A stretch of 64,000 nucleotides of DNA from positions 1,674,001-1,738,000 of the forward strand of contig NZ_CP114015.1 in assembly GCF_026898095.1 (NCBI RefSeq). Reading direction: 5' to 3'. The DNA is from Arthrobacter sp. ATA002 (GTDB taxonomy: Bacteria > Actinomycetota > Actinomycetes > Actinomycetales > Micrococcaceae). The notes beneath the pieces are model-generated. The model did not search any database. It saw only the letters and a program-made list of their open reading frames with translations, and was not told where the DNA came from. The position numbers and the translations under genes are program-made. Positions 41,574-50,858 of the stretch are shown here, in pieces (the stretch's first letter is position 1; every line of letters begins with the position of its first letter).

Positions 41574-41579
41574 TACAGT
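41574..41579 (+). promoter_or_regulatory. Candidate -10 element (TACAGT) of a leaderless phzF-family transcript
   Basis: TACAGT ends 7 nt before ATG 41587 and no Shine-Dalgarno intervenes. It lies in the 274-bp divergent gap 41313-41586, which otherwise shows no gene. Confidence 0.4.
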
Positions 41580-41586
41580 GTGAAGA

Positions 41587-42423
41587 ATGAGACAGCGGTG
41601 GTTTAAACAGGTGGATGTTTTTGGCAATGAGCCGTATTTGGGCAACCCGCTGGCGGTGGTGCTTGACGCGGAAGGGCTCACGGATTCCGAGATGGCCTCC
41701 TTCGCCCGGTGGACCAATCTTTCCGAGACCACGTTCATCCTGCCGCCCACCGTTGACGGCGCCGACTACCGGGTGCGGATCTTCACTCCGGGCGGAGAGA
41801 TTCCCTTCGCCGGACACCCCACGCTGGGCACCTGCCACGCGTGGCTGGAATCCGGGGCAAAACGCCGCTACCCCGACGTCGTCGTGCAGGAATGCGGTAT
41901 AGGGCTGGTGACGCTGCACGCCAACGCCGGCATTGCCGCCTTCGCCGCGCCGCCGCTGCTGCGCTCCGGTGAGCTGGAGGAAGAGGTCCTGGACCAGGCG
42001 CGGCGGGCGCTGAACCTGGAACCGGGGCAGGTCCTCGCCTCCAACTGGATCGACAACGGACCCGGCTGGCTCGGCCTCCTGCTGCCGGACGCTGCCACCG
42101 TCCTGGCGCTCACACCGGACCCGGCGATCATGGGCAGCCTCCGCGTGGGTGTCATCGGTGCGCAGCCGGCCGATGCGGAAACGGACTTTGAAGTGCGGGC
42201 CTTCGTACCTGACCTCGGAATCAGTGAGGATCCGGTCACCGGCAGCCTCAATGCCGGACTCGCCCAGTGGCTGATCGGAGCCTCGCTGGCTCCGGAACGC
42301 TACGTCGTCACACAGGGAACTGCCGTCCAGCGCTCCGGCCGGGTCCGCGTCTTCACCCGCGACGGCAAAATCTGGGTGGGCGGCTCCACGGTCACCTGCA
42401 TCGACGGCACCGTCACGCTGTAA
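41587..42423 (+). CDS. PhzF-family isomerase/epimerase
   Basis: Intact 278-residue protein with the two-lobed diaminopimelate-epimerase-like fold of the PhzF family: FKQVDVFGNEPYLGNPLAVVLDA at the N-terminus, NLSETTFILPP, VRIFTPGGEIPFAGHPTLGTCHAW (the GHPTxG motif), and LGISEDPVTGSLNAGLAQWL in the second lobe. The conserved Glu of NLSETTF is the usual catalytic base. Most family members outside phenazine clusters have no assigned substrate, and no phenazine genes are present here. The next gene starts 10 nt downstream. Confidence 0.88.
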   Translation: MRQRWFKQVDVFGNEPYLGNPLAVVLDAEGLTDSEMASFARWTNLSETTFILPPTVDGADYRVRIFTPGGEIPFAGHPTLGTCHAWLESGAKRRYPDVVVQECGIGLVTLHANAGIAAFAAPPLLRSGELEEEVLDQARRALNLEPGQVLASNWIDNGPGWLGLLLPDAATVLALTPDPAIMGSLRVGVIGAQPADAETDFEVRAFVPDLGISEDPVTGSLNAGLAQWLIGASLAPERYVVTQGTAVQRSGRVRVFTRDGKIWVGGSTVTCIDGTVTL

Positions 42424-42433
42424 TCCGGTCGCG

Positions 42434-43536
42434 ATGTTCACGCTCAACTCGCTTCCCCTTCCGGTCATTGGTGCGCCCATGGCCGGAGGGCCTTCAACCC
42501 CGGAGCTGGCTGCCACCGTCGGGGAGGCCGGGGGGCTCGGCTTCCTGGCCGCGGGTTACAAGAGCGCCGGAACCGTGGCGGACCAGATCACCCAGCTGCG
42601 CAGACTGAGCGCCAGACCCTTTGGCCTGAACCTTTTCGTTCCGGATGCTGCCAACACCTACTCGGTCCCGCCGCAGGATCAGGCCGCGGGGAAGGCGGCA
42701 GCCCAAGCCCGGAAAATCGAAGCGGCCCGGACCTTCCGCAAGGACCTGACCGCAGCAGCAGGAAGGAGCCTGCCGCCACCGCGGTCCCCGAACCTGGTAT
42801 GCCGGACCCAAACGACGACGACGGCTGGCAGGCCAAGCTGGAACTGGCGCTTCGGGAGCGGGTCCCGGTGGCGTCCTTCACCTTCGGACTGCCGGAGCCG
42901 GCGGTCTTTGCGGAGCTCACCGCGCAGGGAATCTGCAGCGTGGTGACGGTCACCGATGCCGGCGAGGCCCGCGCGGCGGCAGAAGCCGGAGCGCACATCC
43001 TGTGTGTGCAGGGCCCAAAAGCCGGCGGGCACCGCGGAACCCTGGACAGCGGGAAGGTGCCGGGTGAGGTCCCATTGGGTGACCTGCTGGACCGGGTTCG
43101 AGACGTCTGCGCGCTCCCGTTAATTGCAGCGGGAGGGATTTCCACACCGGGGGAGGCCTCCGCCGCTTTAGCCGCCGGGGCCGGTGCCGTCCAAGTGGGA
43201 ACCCTGCTGCTGCTCAGCGACGAAGCCGGGACCAGCAGGGTGCACCGCGGCGGTTTGATAGATGCCGTCCAGGGCCGCAGGGAGGCCGAGACTGCTCTGA
43301 CGCGGGCCTTCTCCGGCCGTCCGGCCAGAGGGCTGACCAATGACTTCATGCGCGCCCATCCGGATGCTCCGGACGCGTATCCATACATCAATCACGTCAC
43401 CGGCCCGCTCCGGGCGGCCGCCGCGGCCGCAGGCAACCCGGAAGCGGTTAACCTGTGGGCCGGAACAGGGTTCCGGCACGCGGTTGAAGATCCGGCACCG
43501 GTGATTCTCCGCAGGCTGTTCGGGCTGGCTGACTGA
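42434..43536 (+). CDS. Nitronate monooxygenase-family flavoprotein; frameshifted
   Basis: FMN-dependent TIM-barrel enzyme of about 367 residues. N-terminal PLPVIGAPMAGGPSTPELAA, VPVASFTFGLP, ILCVQGPKAGGHRG with the catalytic-type histidine, PLIAAGGISTPGEASAALAAGAGAVQVGTLLL (phosphate-binding loops), and a C-terminal RHAVEDPAPVILRRL. One G is missing at 42761-42762 (AGGAAGG for AGGGAAGG), repaired reading TAAAGKEPAATAVPEPGMPDPNDDDGW. It detoxifies nitronates such as propionate-3-nitronate in characterised relatives; the exact substrate here is open. Probably co-transcribed with the PhzF gene. Confidence 0.85.
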
Positions 43537-43544
43537 GGTCCGCC

Positions 43545-43590
43545 GCGGGACACCGCAGGGCCCGGCAGCGGGACACCGCAGGGCCCGGCA
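43545..43590. repeat. Perfect 23-bp tandem duplication between convergent genes
   Basis: GCGGGACACCGCAGGGCCCGGCA-type unit of 23 nt occurs at 43545-43567 and again at 43568-43590 without change, starting 9 nt after the stop of the nitronate monooxygenase gene and ending 10 nt before the stop of the convergent gene. Confidence 0.95.
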
Positions 43591-43600
43591 GCGAAGCGGG

Positions 43601-44235
43601 TCAGGGCACCGTAATCCGGATGAAAACGGAGCTGGCATCCTTGGCAGCCCGGGCCAGCACCGCCAGTTTGGGGTCCTGAACATCGAGCGGACGCAGTCGG
43701 TCCAGTTTGTTCCATGGCGTGAAGATCTTCTGCCGGGCCAGCACCTCGGTCAGCGCACGGTCTCCGCCGAATACCAGGTATTCCGGCGGATGTTCGGTGA
43801 AGATCCGCGCCGCCTGTTCAGCGGCGGTCTCCACCAGTGCGTCGGCCTGGTTGGCCCGCCGCCGGGCAAAACGCTGCTGCGATCCGCCGCCGGCAGCCGT
43901 GCGCGACTGTACATAGCGGTTGCCGGCCTTGGATCCGAGCAGCCGGCCCTCCCGGCAACCCCCACGGCGTAACCGCCGCGGCGCAGCAGCACAATCCCGA
44001 GCGTGCGGGACTGGCCGGCCAGTGAAACCAGGCGCTCGACGTCGCCGGCTCCCCGCCCGGGGCGGCCGTCATCCGGCCACGGCGCCAGCAGGTCCGCTTC
44101 GGTGCCGTTGGCTGCGCAGACATGCAGTCCGCCGTGCCCGGGCGTGATGCTCAGCTCCCCGTGGGCGGCGGCCAAACGGTCCAGCCAGCCGGGCAGCCGC
44201 TGCGCGGAAACAAAGGTGGAGCGTGTGGCAGGCAT
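43601..44235 (-). CDS. acVLRF1-family peptidyl-tRNA hydrolase (Vms1/eRF1-like release factor); frameshifted
   Basis: About 211 residues after repair. The central segment YVQSRTAAGGGSQQRFARRR followed by ANQAD fits the VLRF1 core, in which a Gly-Gly-x-Gln loop replaces the GGQ of release factors; eukaryotic Vms1/ANKZF1 uses it to free stalled peptides from tRNA on 60S subunits. Flanking parts are GLHVCAANGTEADLLAPWPDD and PPEYLVFGGDRALTEVL. ATG 44235 has AGGAG upstream. A G is missing at 43951-43953 (minus GCCGGGAGGG for GCCGGGGAGGG), which as printed cuts off the catalytic loop. Family assignment by recalled motif; confidence moderate. Confidence 0.7.
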
Positions 44236-44319
44236 ATCCGGATTCTCCTGGTGGAACTGCTCACCGAAGGTAAACAGCAGCCGGCATCCGCCGGGCAAAC
44301 TCCTACGCTACGGCACGAG

Positions 44320-44325
44320 TAGCCT
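44320..44325 (+). promoter_or_regulatory. Candidate -10 element (TAGCCT) of a leaderless rarA transcript
   Basis: TAGCCT ends 6 nt before GTG 44332. No Shine-Dalgarno separates them apart from the G-run AGTGGG, which is too close to serve a ribosome. Confidence 0.4.
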
Positions 44326-44331
44326 AGTGGG

Positions 44332-45757
44332 GTGAGTGATTTGTTCAGCAGTGACAGCGACGGTGACGTCGATACCGCCGACCGGGACGGCGACGGCGAC
44401 GGCGCCGGCTCGGGTCCGGGGGCCGGCGACGACGCCCGGAAGCGCCCCGCAGCCCCCTGGCAGTGCGGATGCGGCCGCGGACGCTGGACGAAGTGGTGGG
44501 ACAGCAGCATCTGCTGGGTCCGGGATCGCCGCTGCGCACGCTGGCCGAGTCCGCCGATGACCGCGGGCCGGCGGGCCCGTCGTCAGTCATGCTCTGGGGG
44601 CCGCCCGGCACCGGCAAGACCACGCTGGCGCACGTGGTCGCGCGCGGTTCCGGCCGGAAGTTCGTGGAGCTTTCGGCCATCACCGCCGGCGTGAAGGATG
44701 TCCGCCGGGTGATGGAAGAGGCGCTGACCAACCGCGACCTGCACCGCATCACCACCGTGCTGTTCCTGGACGAAATCCACCGGTTCAACAAGGCCCAGCA
44801 GGACGCGCTGCTGCCCGGCGTCGAGAACCGCTGGGTGGTGCTCGTGGCGGCCACTACGGAAAACCCGTCCTTTTCGGTGGTCTCGCCGCTGCTGTCCCGG
44901 TCACTGCTGCTGACGCTGAAACCCCTGACCGAAGAGGACATCGCGTCGCTGCTCCAGCGTGCGGTGGAGGACGAACGGGGCCTGGCCGGGCGGGTGACGC
45001 TGACCGTGGAAGCGCTGGAGCACCTGGTGCGCCTCGCTGCGGGGACGCACGGCGCGGGCTGACGGCGCTGGAAGCTGCAGCCGGCGTCGCGTTCTCCGAA
45101 CGCTCCGGAGACACGGAAATTCCCGAAGTTCTGCTCAGCCACGCCGAGAAGGCGCTGGATGTGGCGGCGCTGCGCTATGACCGTGCCGGCGACCAGCACT
45201 ATGACGTGACCAGTGCCTTCATCAAATCGCTGCGCGGCTCCGATGTGGACGCCGCCCTGCATTACCTGGCGAAGATGCTCGAGGCGGGGGAGGACCCGCG
45301 CTTTATCTCCCGGCGCCTGATGATTTCCGCCGCCGAAGACGTGGGCATGGCGGATCCCACCGCGCTGCAGACCGCCGTCGCCGCAGCGCAGGCGGTCCAG
45401 CTGATCGGCATGCCCGAGGGCCGCCTCATCCTGGCCGAAGCGGTGGTGCACATTGCCACCGCCCCCAAATCCAACGCCGCGTACAACGGCATTAACGCCG
45501 CCGTCGCCGACGTCCGCGCCGGGCGCGGGCAGGGAATTCCCGCGCATCTGCGGGATGCGCACTATCCCGGCGCCAAGCAGCTGGGGCACGGCAAGGGATA
45601 CGTCTACTCCCATGACGCACCGCACGGCGTGGCCAGGCAGCAGTATCCGCCGGATGACCTGGTGGGACGCAACTACTACGAACCCACCGGCAACGGCGCG
45701 GAGCGGGACATTGCAGCCCGGCTGGAGCGGCTGCGCGGCATCATCCGGGGGACCTAG
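44332..45757 (+). CDS. rarA: Replication-associated recombination protein RarA (MgsA); two frameshifts
   Basis: AAA+ ATPase of about 475 residues acting at stalled forks. After an Asp/Gly-rich tail: [19 protein letters not shown], Walker [16 protein letters not shown], Walker [21 protein letters not shown], sensor [12 protein letters not shown], and the tetramerisation domain with [39 protein letters not shown] and [22 protein letters not shown]. Losses: one C from CCCCC at 44453-44457 and one G from GGGG at 45041-45044 (repaired [15 protein letters not shown]). GTG start 44332. A short duplicated CGCATCATCCGGG-like stretch flanks the stop at 45757. Confidence 0.93.
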
Positions 45758-45785
45758 GCGCATCATCCGGGCCGCCGGCCCGTGC

Positions 45786-45994
45786 TAGGATTGATGGTTG
45801 ACTGGCAAGCACGACGCCGGACCCCTTCCCGCTCCACGCGGTGAAGCTGTGCCCGGTGCCGTGTCTGTAGCAGAAGGCAGCGGTTGGCCCGAGCTCTCCC
45901 TAATGGAGGCCAGTACTTACGTATCAGTCATCTCGGTATCCCGGTGAGAACCAGGGCTGCGGTGGCCAAACCGCCAGAACAGTGAAAGGTGAAC
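45786..45994 (+). promoter_or_regulatory. Candidate promoter and ~200-nt 5' leader of rpsD
   Basis: TAGGAT at 45786-45791 fits TAnnnT and would give an rpsD leader of nearly 200 nt, long for this genome. The leader shows a small hairpin directly before the ribosome-binding site (GCGGT/ACCGC around GGCCAA, about 45959-45974). Ribosomal protein S4 represses its own mRNA through a leader structure in E. coli and Bacillus; whether this leader does so cannot be told from sequence alone. No open frame is convincing in 45758-45994. Confidence 0.4.
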
Positions 45995-46620
45995 GTGGCT
46001 AACAACACACGTGCACGCCGTCAGGCTCGCGCTTCGCGCGCCCTCGGCATTGCTTTGACCCCCAAGGCAGCCAAGTACTTCGAGCGTCGTCCTTACCCCC
46101 GGGTGAGCACGGCCGCGCACGTCGCAAGCAGGACAGCGACTACGCGGTACGCCTGCGTGAAAAGCAGCGTCTGCGCGCCCAGTACGGTATCCGCGAAGCA
46201 CAGATGACCCGTGTCTTCGAGGAAGCCCGCCGCACCGCCGGTCTGACCGGTGAAAACCTGATCGAGCTGCTCGAGATGCGTCTTGACGCCCTCGTGCTGC
46301 GCGCCGGCTTTGCCCGCACGATCGCCCAGGCCCGCCAGCTTGTTGTGCACCGTCACATCATGGTTGACGGCGCCCGCGTGGACCGCCCGTCGTTCCGCGT
46401 TTCCGAAGGCCAGCTCATCCATGTGCACCAGCGCAGCGAGACCATGACGCCGTTCCAGGTTGCCGCTGCCGGCGCCCACCGCGACGTCCTGCCCGCCGTT
46501 CCGGGTTACCTGGACGTTTCCCTGGACAAGCTGCAGGCACGCCTCGTGCGCCGCCCGAAGCGCTCGGAAGTTCCCGTGACCTGCGAAGAGCAGCTCGTCG
46601 TGGAATACTACGCACGCTAA
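45995..46620 (+). CDS. rpsD: 30S ribosomal protein S4; frameshifted
   Basis: Primary 16S rRNA-binding protein, 208 residues after repair. MANNTRARRQARASRALGIA opens a Cys-free (non-zinc) N-terminal domain, and the S4 RNA-binding domain is MRLDALVLRAGFARTIAQAR, VVHRHIMVDG, RPSFRVSEGQ. Start GTG 45995 is chosen because AAAGG lies 5 nt upstream and it gives the conserved ANNTRARRQ terminus. One C is missing from CCCCC at 46096-46100; repaired RPYPPGEHGRARRKQDSDYA. An essential gene cannot carry this lesion in a living cell, which makes it the clearest indicator of sequence error. Confidence 0.96.
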
Positions 46621-46645
46621 TTTCGAGTCCTGCTCGATCTTTCCG

Positions 46646-46675
46646 AACAGCCCGCGGCCTCGGCCGCGGGCTGTT
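46646..46675 (+). terminator. Intrinsic terminator behind rpsD
   Basis: AACAGCCCGCGGCC and GGCCGCGGGCTGTT form a perfect 14-bp stem followed by TTGG, starting 26 nt after the rpsD stop. Confidence 0.8.
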
Positions 46676-46701
46676 TGGTCAGCGGCACCTGCCGGTCCGG
46701 T

Positions 46702-46741
46702 CCGCTGCCGGCCCGCTGCCGGCCCGCTGCCGGCCCGCTGC
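46702..46741. repeat. 11-bp tandem repeat, 3.6 copies
   Basis: CCGCTGCCGGC repeats perfectly at 46702-46712, 46713-46723 and 46724-46734, with a further partial copy to 46741, just past the rpsD terminator and about 97 nt ahead of the next gene. Confidence 0.95.
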
Positions 46742-46837
46742 GCCGCTTGTGCCGCGGGGCACAAGTGAGTGCTGCGCCCGGGAAGTGGGTAAGGTACATA
46801 GCGGAAAGTCTTAGTTTTCAACCCCAAGAGGAGTGCC

Positions 46838-47209
46838 ATGTCGGGTGGAGATATTGCCGGTCTGATTGCTGCCGGTGTGTTCGCAGTGCTGGTGGTGCTG
46901 CTGGCCGTCCCGATCTGGAAGCTGGGCAAGGTGTTTGACGAGCTGCGCGGCGCCATTCGAAACATCAGCGACGAGACCACTCCGCTGATCGAGGAAGTCA
47001 CCACCACGGTGTCCACCACCAACCTGCAGCTGCAGAAGGTGGACGGCATTTCCTCGAACGTCTCCGACGCCAGTGCCAACATCTCCGCGCTGTCCTCCCT
47101 GGTGGCCGCAACAGTTGGCTCGCCGCTGATCAAGGTGTCGGCGTTCAGTTACGGAGTCCGTGAGGCCCTTTCTTCCCGCGGCAAGAGCCGCGGCCGCCGC
47201 AGCCGCTAA
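46838..47209 (+). CDS. DUF948 single-span membrane protein
   Basis: 123 residues, intact. One N-terminal transmembrane helix (IAGLIAAGVFAVLVVLLAVPIW), a helical region with LGKVFDELRGAIRNISDETTP and periodic Val/Ser/Thr that looks like coiled coil, and a basic Arg/Lys/Ser tail (SSRGKSRGRRSR). DUF948 genes are regularly found directly upstream of alaS in actinobacteria; the function is unknown. CAAGAGGAG precedes ATG 46838. Confidence 0.8.
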   Translation: MSGGDIAGLIAAGVFAVLVVLLAVPIWKLGKVFDELRGAIRNISDETTPLIEEVTTTVSTTNLQLQKVDGISSNVSDASANISALSSLVAATVGSPLIKVSAFSYGVREALSSRGKSRGRRSR

Positions 47210-47238
47210 CCCCGCCACCAGCACAGGAGCGAACCAGC

Positions 47239-47493
47239 ATGATCAAGCGAGTCTTTTGGATGTCCATCGGCGTCACCATCGGCGTCATCGCCGTCCGCCG
47301 TCTCTCGGACGCCAGGAACACCCTGGGTCCCGCGGGACTCAATACGGCCATCGGCACCGCAGCCGATGCGCTGCAGAACTTCGCCGACGCGTTCCGCGAC
47401 GGCATGACCGAACGTGAAGGCGAGCTGCGCACCGCCCTGGGCATGGAAACCGGCGACACCGTTGCCGCCACCATGACTGCCGTGCGCCGGTAG
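47239..47493 (+). CDS. Small membrane-associated protein, DUF6167-like
   Basis: 84 residues, intact. N-terminal MIKRVFWMSIGVTIGVIAVRRL is a single hydrophobic helix capped by basic residues, followed by an amphipathic part (LNTAIGTAADALQNFADAFRDGM). It sits 29 nt after the DUF948 gene and 89 nt before alaS, an arrangement conserved in related genomes. I recognise the position and the general look of the DUF6167 family; the role is unknown. Confidence 0.7.
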   Translation: MIKRVFWMSIGVTIGVIAVRRLSDARNTLGPAGLNTAIGTAADALQNFADAFRDGMTEREGELRTALGMETGDTVAATMTAVRR

Positions 47494-47582
47494 CCGCCGA
47501 AACCGGACCGCACCGCCCGGCACCGTGTGCCGGCAGCCTCAACCTGCGCAAAGCCGAAATTACCGGAAGGGTAAAAAGCACC

Positions 47583-50276
47583 ATGAAGTCCCACGAGATT
47601 GCACGCCGCTGGCTGGATTTTTTCAGCGCCAAGGGCCACACGGTGGTTCCCTCCGCGTCGCTCGTCACCAATGATCCGTCGCTGCTGTTCACCGTGGCCG
47701 GCATGGTGCCTTTCATTCCCTACCTCACGGCCCGCGAAAAGGCCCCGTATCTGCGGGCCACCAGCGTCCAGAAGTGCATCCGCACCGCCGACATCGAAGA
47801 AGTCGGCAAGACCGCCCGTCACGGCACGTTCTTCCAGATGGCCGGCAACTTCTCCTTTGGCGACTACTTCAAGGAAGACGCCATTACCTTCGCGTGGGAG
47901 CTGCTGACCTCGGGCGTCGACAAGGGCGGCTTCGGCCTGGACCCCGAGCGTCTCTGGGTCACCGTCTATGAGGACGGCGACGAGCGCGACGACGAAGCAC
48001 GTGCGATCTGGCGCGACAAGATCGGCCTCCCGAACGAGCGCATCATCGGCACCGGCAAGGCCGACAACTACTGGAACACCGGACAGGCCGGCCCCGGCGG
48101 CCCCTGCTCCGAGATCTACTACGACCGCGGCCCGGCCTACGGCCTCGAGGGCGGCCCCGCCGTCGACGAAACCCGCTACATCGAAATCTGGAACCTGGTC
48201 TTCATGCAGTACCAGCTCTCCGCCGTGCGCTCCAAGACGGACTTTGACGTTGCCGGCGAGCTGCCGCAGAAGAACATTGACACCGGTCTCGGACTCGAGC
48301 GACTGGCGATGATCCTGCAGGGCGTGGAGAACATGTACGAGACCGACCAGGTCCGGCCGGTCCTGGACAAGGCAGCCGAACTCTCCGGCAAGGAATACAC
48401 CTCCGCTGAAGACCCCGCGGACCCGCACCACGCCGACGACGTCAAGCTGCGCGTCGTGGCGGACCACGTCCGTTCCGCTTTGATGCTCATCTCCGACGGC
48501 GTGAGCCCCTCCAACGAAGGCCGCGGGTACGTACTGCGCCGCCTAATCCGCCGTGCCGTGCGCAGCATGCGCCTGCTTGGCGTGGAAACCGCTGTGCTGC
48601 CCGAGCTGCTGCCGGTCTCCCGGGACGCCATGAAGGGCACCTACCCCGAGGTGGAGACCGACTTTGCGCGCATCAGCCGCATTGCCTACGCCGAGGAAAA
48701 AGCCTTCCTGCGCACCATCGCCTCCGGCACCGAGCGGCTGGAGGAAGCGGTCAAGATTTCGCAGGCCGCCAACAAGCCGCTGTCCGGCGAAGATGCCTTC
48801 ACCCTGCATGACACCTACGGTTTCCCCATCGACCTGACGCTGGAAATGGCCGAGGAAGCAGGGCTGAAGGTTGACGAGGCCGGCTTCCGTTCCCTCATGC
48901 AGGAACAGCGCCAGCGCGCCCAGGCGGACGCCCGCGGCAAGAAGCACGGCCACAACGACGTTTCGGTGTTTAACGAACTCCTCGCCGCCGGGCAAACCGT
49001 GTTCACCGGCTATGACGAGCTGACCAGCGAATCCTCGGTCCGCGGCATCATCTCCGCAGGCTCGCGCGTTCCGCACGCCGGCCAGGGCACTGAGATTTCC
49101 CTGGTGCTGAACGAAACTCCGTTCTACGCGGAAGCCGGCGGCCAGGCGGCCGACACCGGCCTCATTACCGGTGACGGCTTTGTCCTCGAGGTGCAGGATG
49201 TCCAGCGCCCGGTCAAGGGACTGAGCGTGCACAAGGCCATTGTCCGCGAGGGCGAAATTGCCGAAGGCGCCACCGTCCTCGCCGCCGTTGATGCCCAGCG
49301 CCGCCACGAGGCCGAGCAGGCGCACTCCGGCACGCACATCGTGCACGCGGCACTGCACCAGATCCTCGGCCCGGAGGCGCTGCAGCGCGGTTCCTTCAAC
49401 AAGGCCGGCTACCTGCGCTTCGACTTCTCCTGGGGCGAGGGCCTGTCCGACGCCGCGAAGTCGGAAATCGAAGAGGTGTCCAACCTCGCCATCCGCAGCA
49501 ACTTCCAGGTCGAGACGAAAGTCATGTCCCTGGCGGAGGCGAAGGCCCTGGGCGCCACGGCATTGTTCGGCGAAGCCTACGGCGACACGGTGCGCGTGGT
49601 CGAAATGAACGGGGACTGGTCGCGCGAGCTCTGCGGCGGCACGCACGTTGAATCCACCTCCCGGATCGGCAGCCTCACCCTGCTCGGCGAGCAGTCCGTC
49701 GGCTCGGGAAACCGCCGGGTCGAAGCCTTTGTCGGCATGGACGCTTTCCGCCACCTGGCCGCCGAGCGCGCCCTGGTCAATGAACTCTCCGAAATGCTCA
49801 AGGTTCCGTCCGTGCAGCTGCCGGACCGCCTGGCCGCCACCCTGGCCAAGCTGAAGGCAACCGAAAAGGAACTCGAGAAGCTGCGCCGCGAGCAGCTCGC
49901 CGCCTCGGCCGCCGCACTGGTGGGCAAGGCTGTGGACGTCGACGGGGTGCGTGTCCTCGCGCACGACGCCGGTGCCGGCGCGGGCGCGGATGACCTCCGC
50001 ACCCTGGCACTGGACCTCCGGTCGCGGCTGGGCGGCGGCGCCGCCGTCGTCGCGGTTGCCGGTGTCTCCAACAACCGTCCCGTCGTGATCGTTGCGACCA
50101 ACGAGGAAGCCCGCGCTGCAGGCGTCAAGGCCGGCGCCCTGGTGAAAACCGCCGCCGGCGTGCTCGGCGGCGGCGGCGGCGGGAAGGACGACGTCGCCCA
50201 GGGCGGCGGTTCGGACGCTGCGAAGGTCGGCGAGGCGCTCACCGCCATCCAAGCCGCAGTTGCCAATCGGGGCTGA
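47583..50276 (+). CDS. alaS: Alanyl-tRNA synthetase
   Basis: Intact 897-residue class II synthetase. Catalytic core MKSHEIARRWLDFFSAKGHT, RTADIEEVGKTARHGTFFQM, GPCSEIYYDRGP, LGLERLAMILQG; editing domain with the zinc site EQAHSGTHIVHAALHQIL and ELCGGTHVESTSRIG; C-terminal oligomerisation domain with a Gly-rich GGGGGGKDDVAQGGGSDAAK. The usual family length is about 875-900. ATG 47583 behind GGAAGGGTAAAA. It is one of the few long genes in the window with no frame break. Confidence 0.97.
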   Translation: MKSHEIARRWLDFFSAKGHTVVPSASLVTNDPSLLFTVAGMVPFIPYLTAREKAPYLRATSVQKCIRTADIEEVGKTARHGTFFQMAGNFSFGDYFKEDAITFAWELLTSGVDKGGFGLDPERLWVTVYEDGDERDDEARAIWRDKIGLPNERIIGTGKADNYWNTGQAGPGGPCSEIYYDRGPAYGLEGGPAVDETRYIEIWNLVFMQYQLSAVRSKTDFDVAGELPQKNIDTGLGLERLAMILQGVENMYETDQVRPVLDKAAELSGKEYTSAEDPADPHHADDVKLRVVADHVRSALMLISDGVSPSNEGRGYVLRRLIRRAVRSMRLLGVETAVLPELLPVSRDAMKGTYPEVETDFARISRIAYAEEKAFLRTIASGTERLEEAVKISQAANKPLSGEDAFTLHDTYGFPIDLTLEMAEEAGLKVDEAGFRSLMQEQRQRAQADARGKKHGHNDVSVFNELLAAGQTVFTGYDELTSESSVRGIISAGSRVPHAGQGTEISLVLNETPFYAEAGGQAADTGLITGDGFVLEVQDVQRPVKGLSVHKAIVREGEIAEGATVLAAVDAQRRHEAEQAHSGTHIVHAALHQILGPEALQRGSFNKAGYLRFDFSWGEGLSDAAKSEIEEVSNLAIRSNFQVETKVMSLAEAKALGATALFGEAYGDTVRVVEMNGDWSRELCGGTHVESTSRIGSLTLLGEQSVGSGNRRVEAFVGMDAFRHLAAERALVNELSEMLKVPSVQLPDRLAATLAKLKATEKELEKLRREQLAASAAALVGKAVDVDGVRVLAHDAGAGAGADDLRTLALDLRSRLGGGAAVVAVAGVSNNRPVVIVATNEEARAAGVKAGALVKTAAGVLGGGGGGKDDVAQGGGSDAAKVGEALTAIQAAVANRG

Positions 50277-50277
50277 C

Positions 50278-50858
50278 ATGGCCCCGCAGGACTACCCCGC
50301 GGGGTTAAGCTGGGGGTGGACGTCGGTTTGGCCCGGGTGGGCCTTGCCGTAAGCGACCCGGACGGCGTGCTTGCCATGCCCGTCAAGACCCTGAAACGGG
50401 ATGCGAAGAAGGACAGCGACGTTCGGGTCCTCGTCCGTGAAGCGGCCGAGCGCGGAGCGGTGCAGGTTTTTGTCGGCCTGCCGCGCAGCATGAAGGGCAC
50501 GGAAACCGCGTCCACGCAGATGGCGCGGGACTACGCCGGCGTGCTGCTGGAGGCACTGGAGCGGGCCGGAAACGGCATCTCCGTTCGCCTGGTGGATGAG
50601 CGGCTGACCACGGTCAGTGCGCACCGTTCACTGCACGAAGCTGGCTTGAACAGTAGAGAACATCGTAGAGTGGTGGATCAAGCGGCCGCTGTAGCAATCT
50701 TGCAGCAGGCTATTGACATGCAGCGTTCCCTTGGACGCGATGTGGGGGAGCCAGTCACGTTATGCCGGCAGCAGCGCCCGACGGGTGCCCTGCCGGCCCC
50801 GACCCAGGAGCCAATCATTTCCCAGGATAATAAGCGCGAAAACGGGAACGCGCTGTGA
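50278..50858 (+). CDS. ruvX: RuvX/YqgF-family Holliday-junction resolvase-like nuclease; frameshifted
   Basis: RNase H-fold protein involved in rRNA processing/anti-termination, about 193 residues. The first catalytic Asp is in KLGVDVGLARVGLAVSDPDG, the second acidic motif in VDERLTTVSAHRSLHEAG, the third in HRRVVDQAAAVAILQ. ATG 50278 lies one base after the alaS stop and gives MAPQDYPAGVKLGVDVG once the G missing from GGGG at 50301-50304 is restored. The C-terminal 40 residues are a variable Gln/Pro tail. Its TGA overlaps the mltG GTG. Confidence 0.9.

Noticed and set aside
45995..46620. rpsD as a genuine pseudogene with a second copy elsewhere
   Set aside because: The sequence is fully conserved on both sides of one missing C and has a proper promoter, ribosome-binding site and terminator. 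I cannot exclude a second copy, but there is no sign of decay.
48543..50279. 578-codon frame antisense to alaS
   Set aside because: Same shadow pattern over an intact, conserved synthetase.
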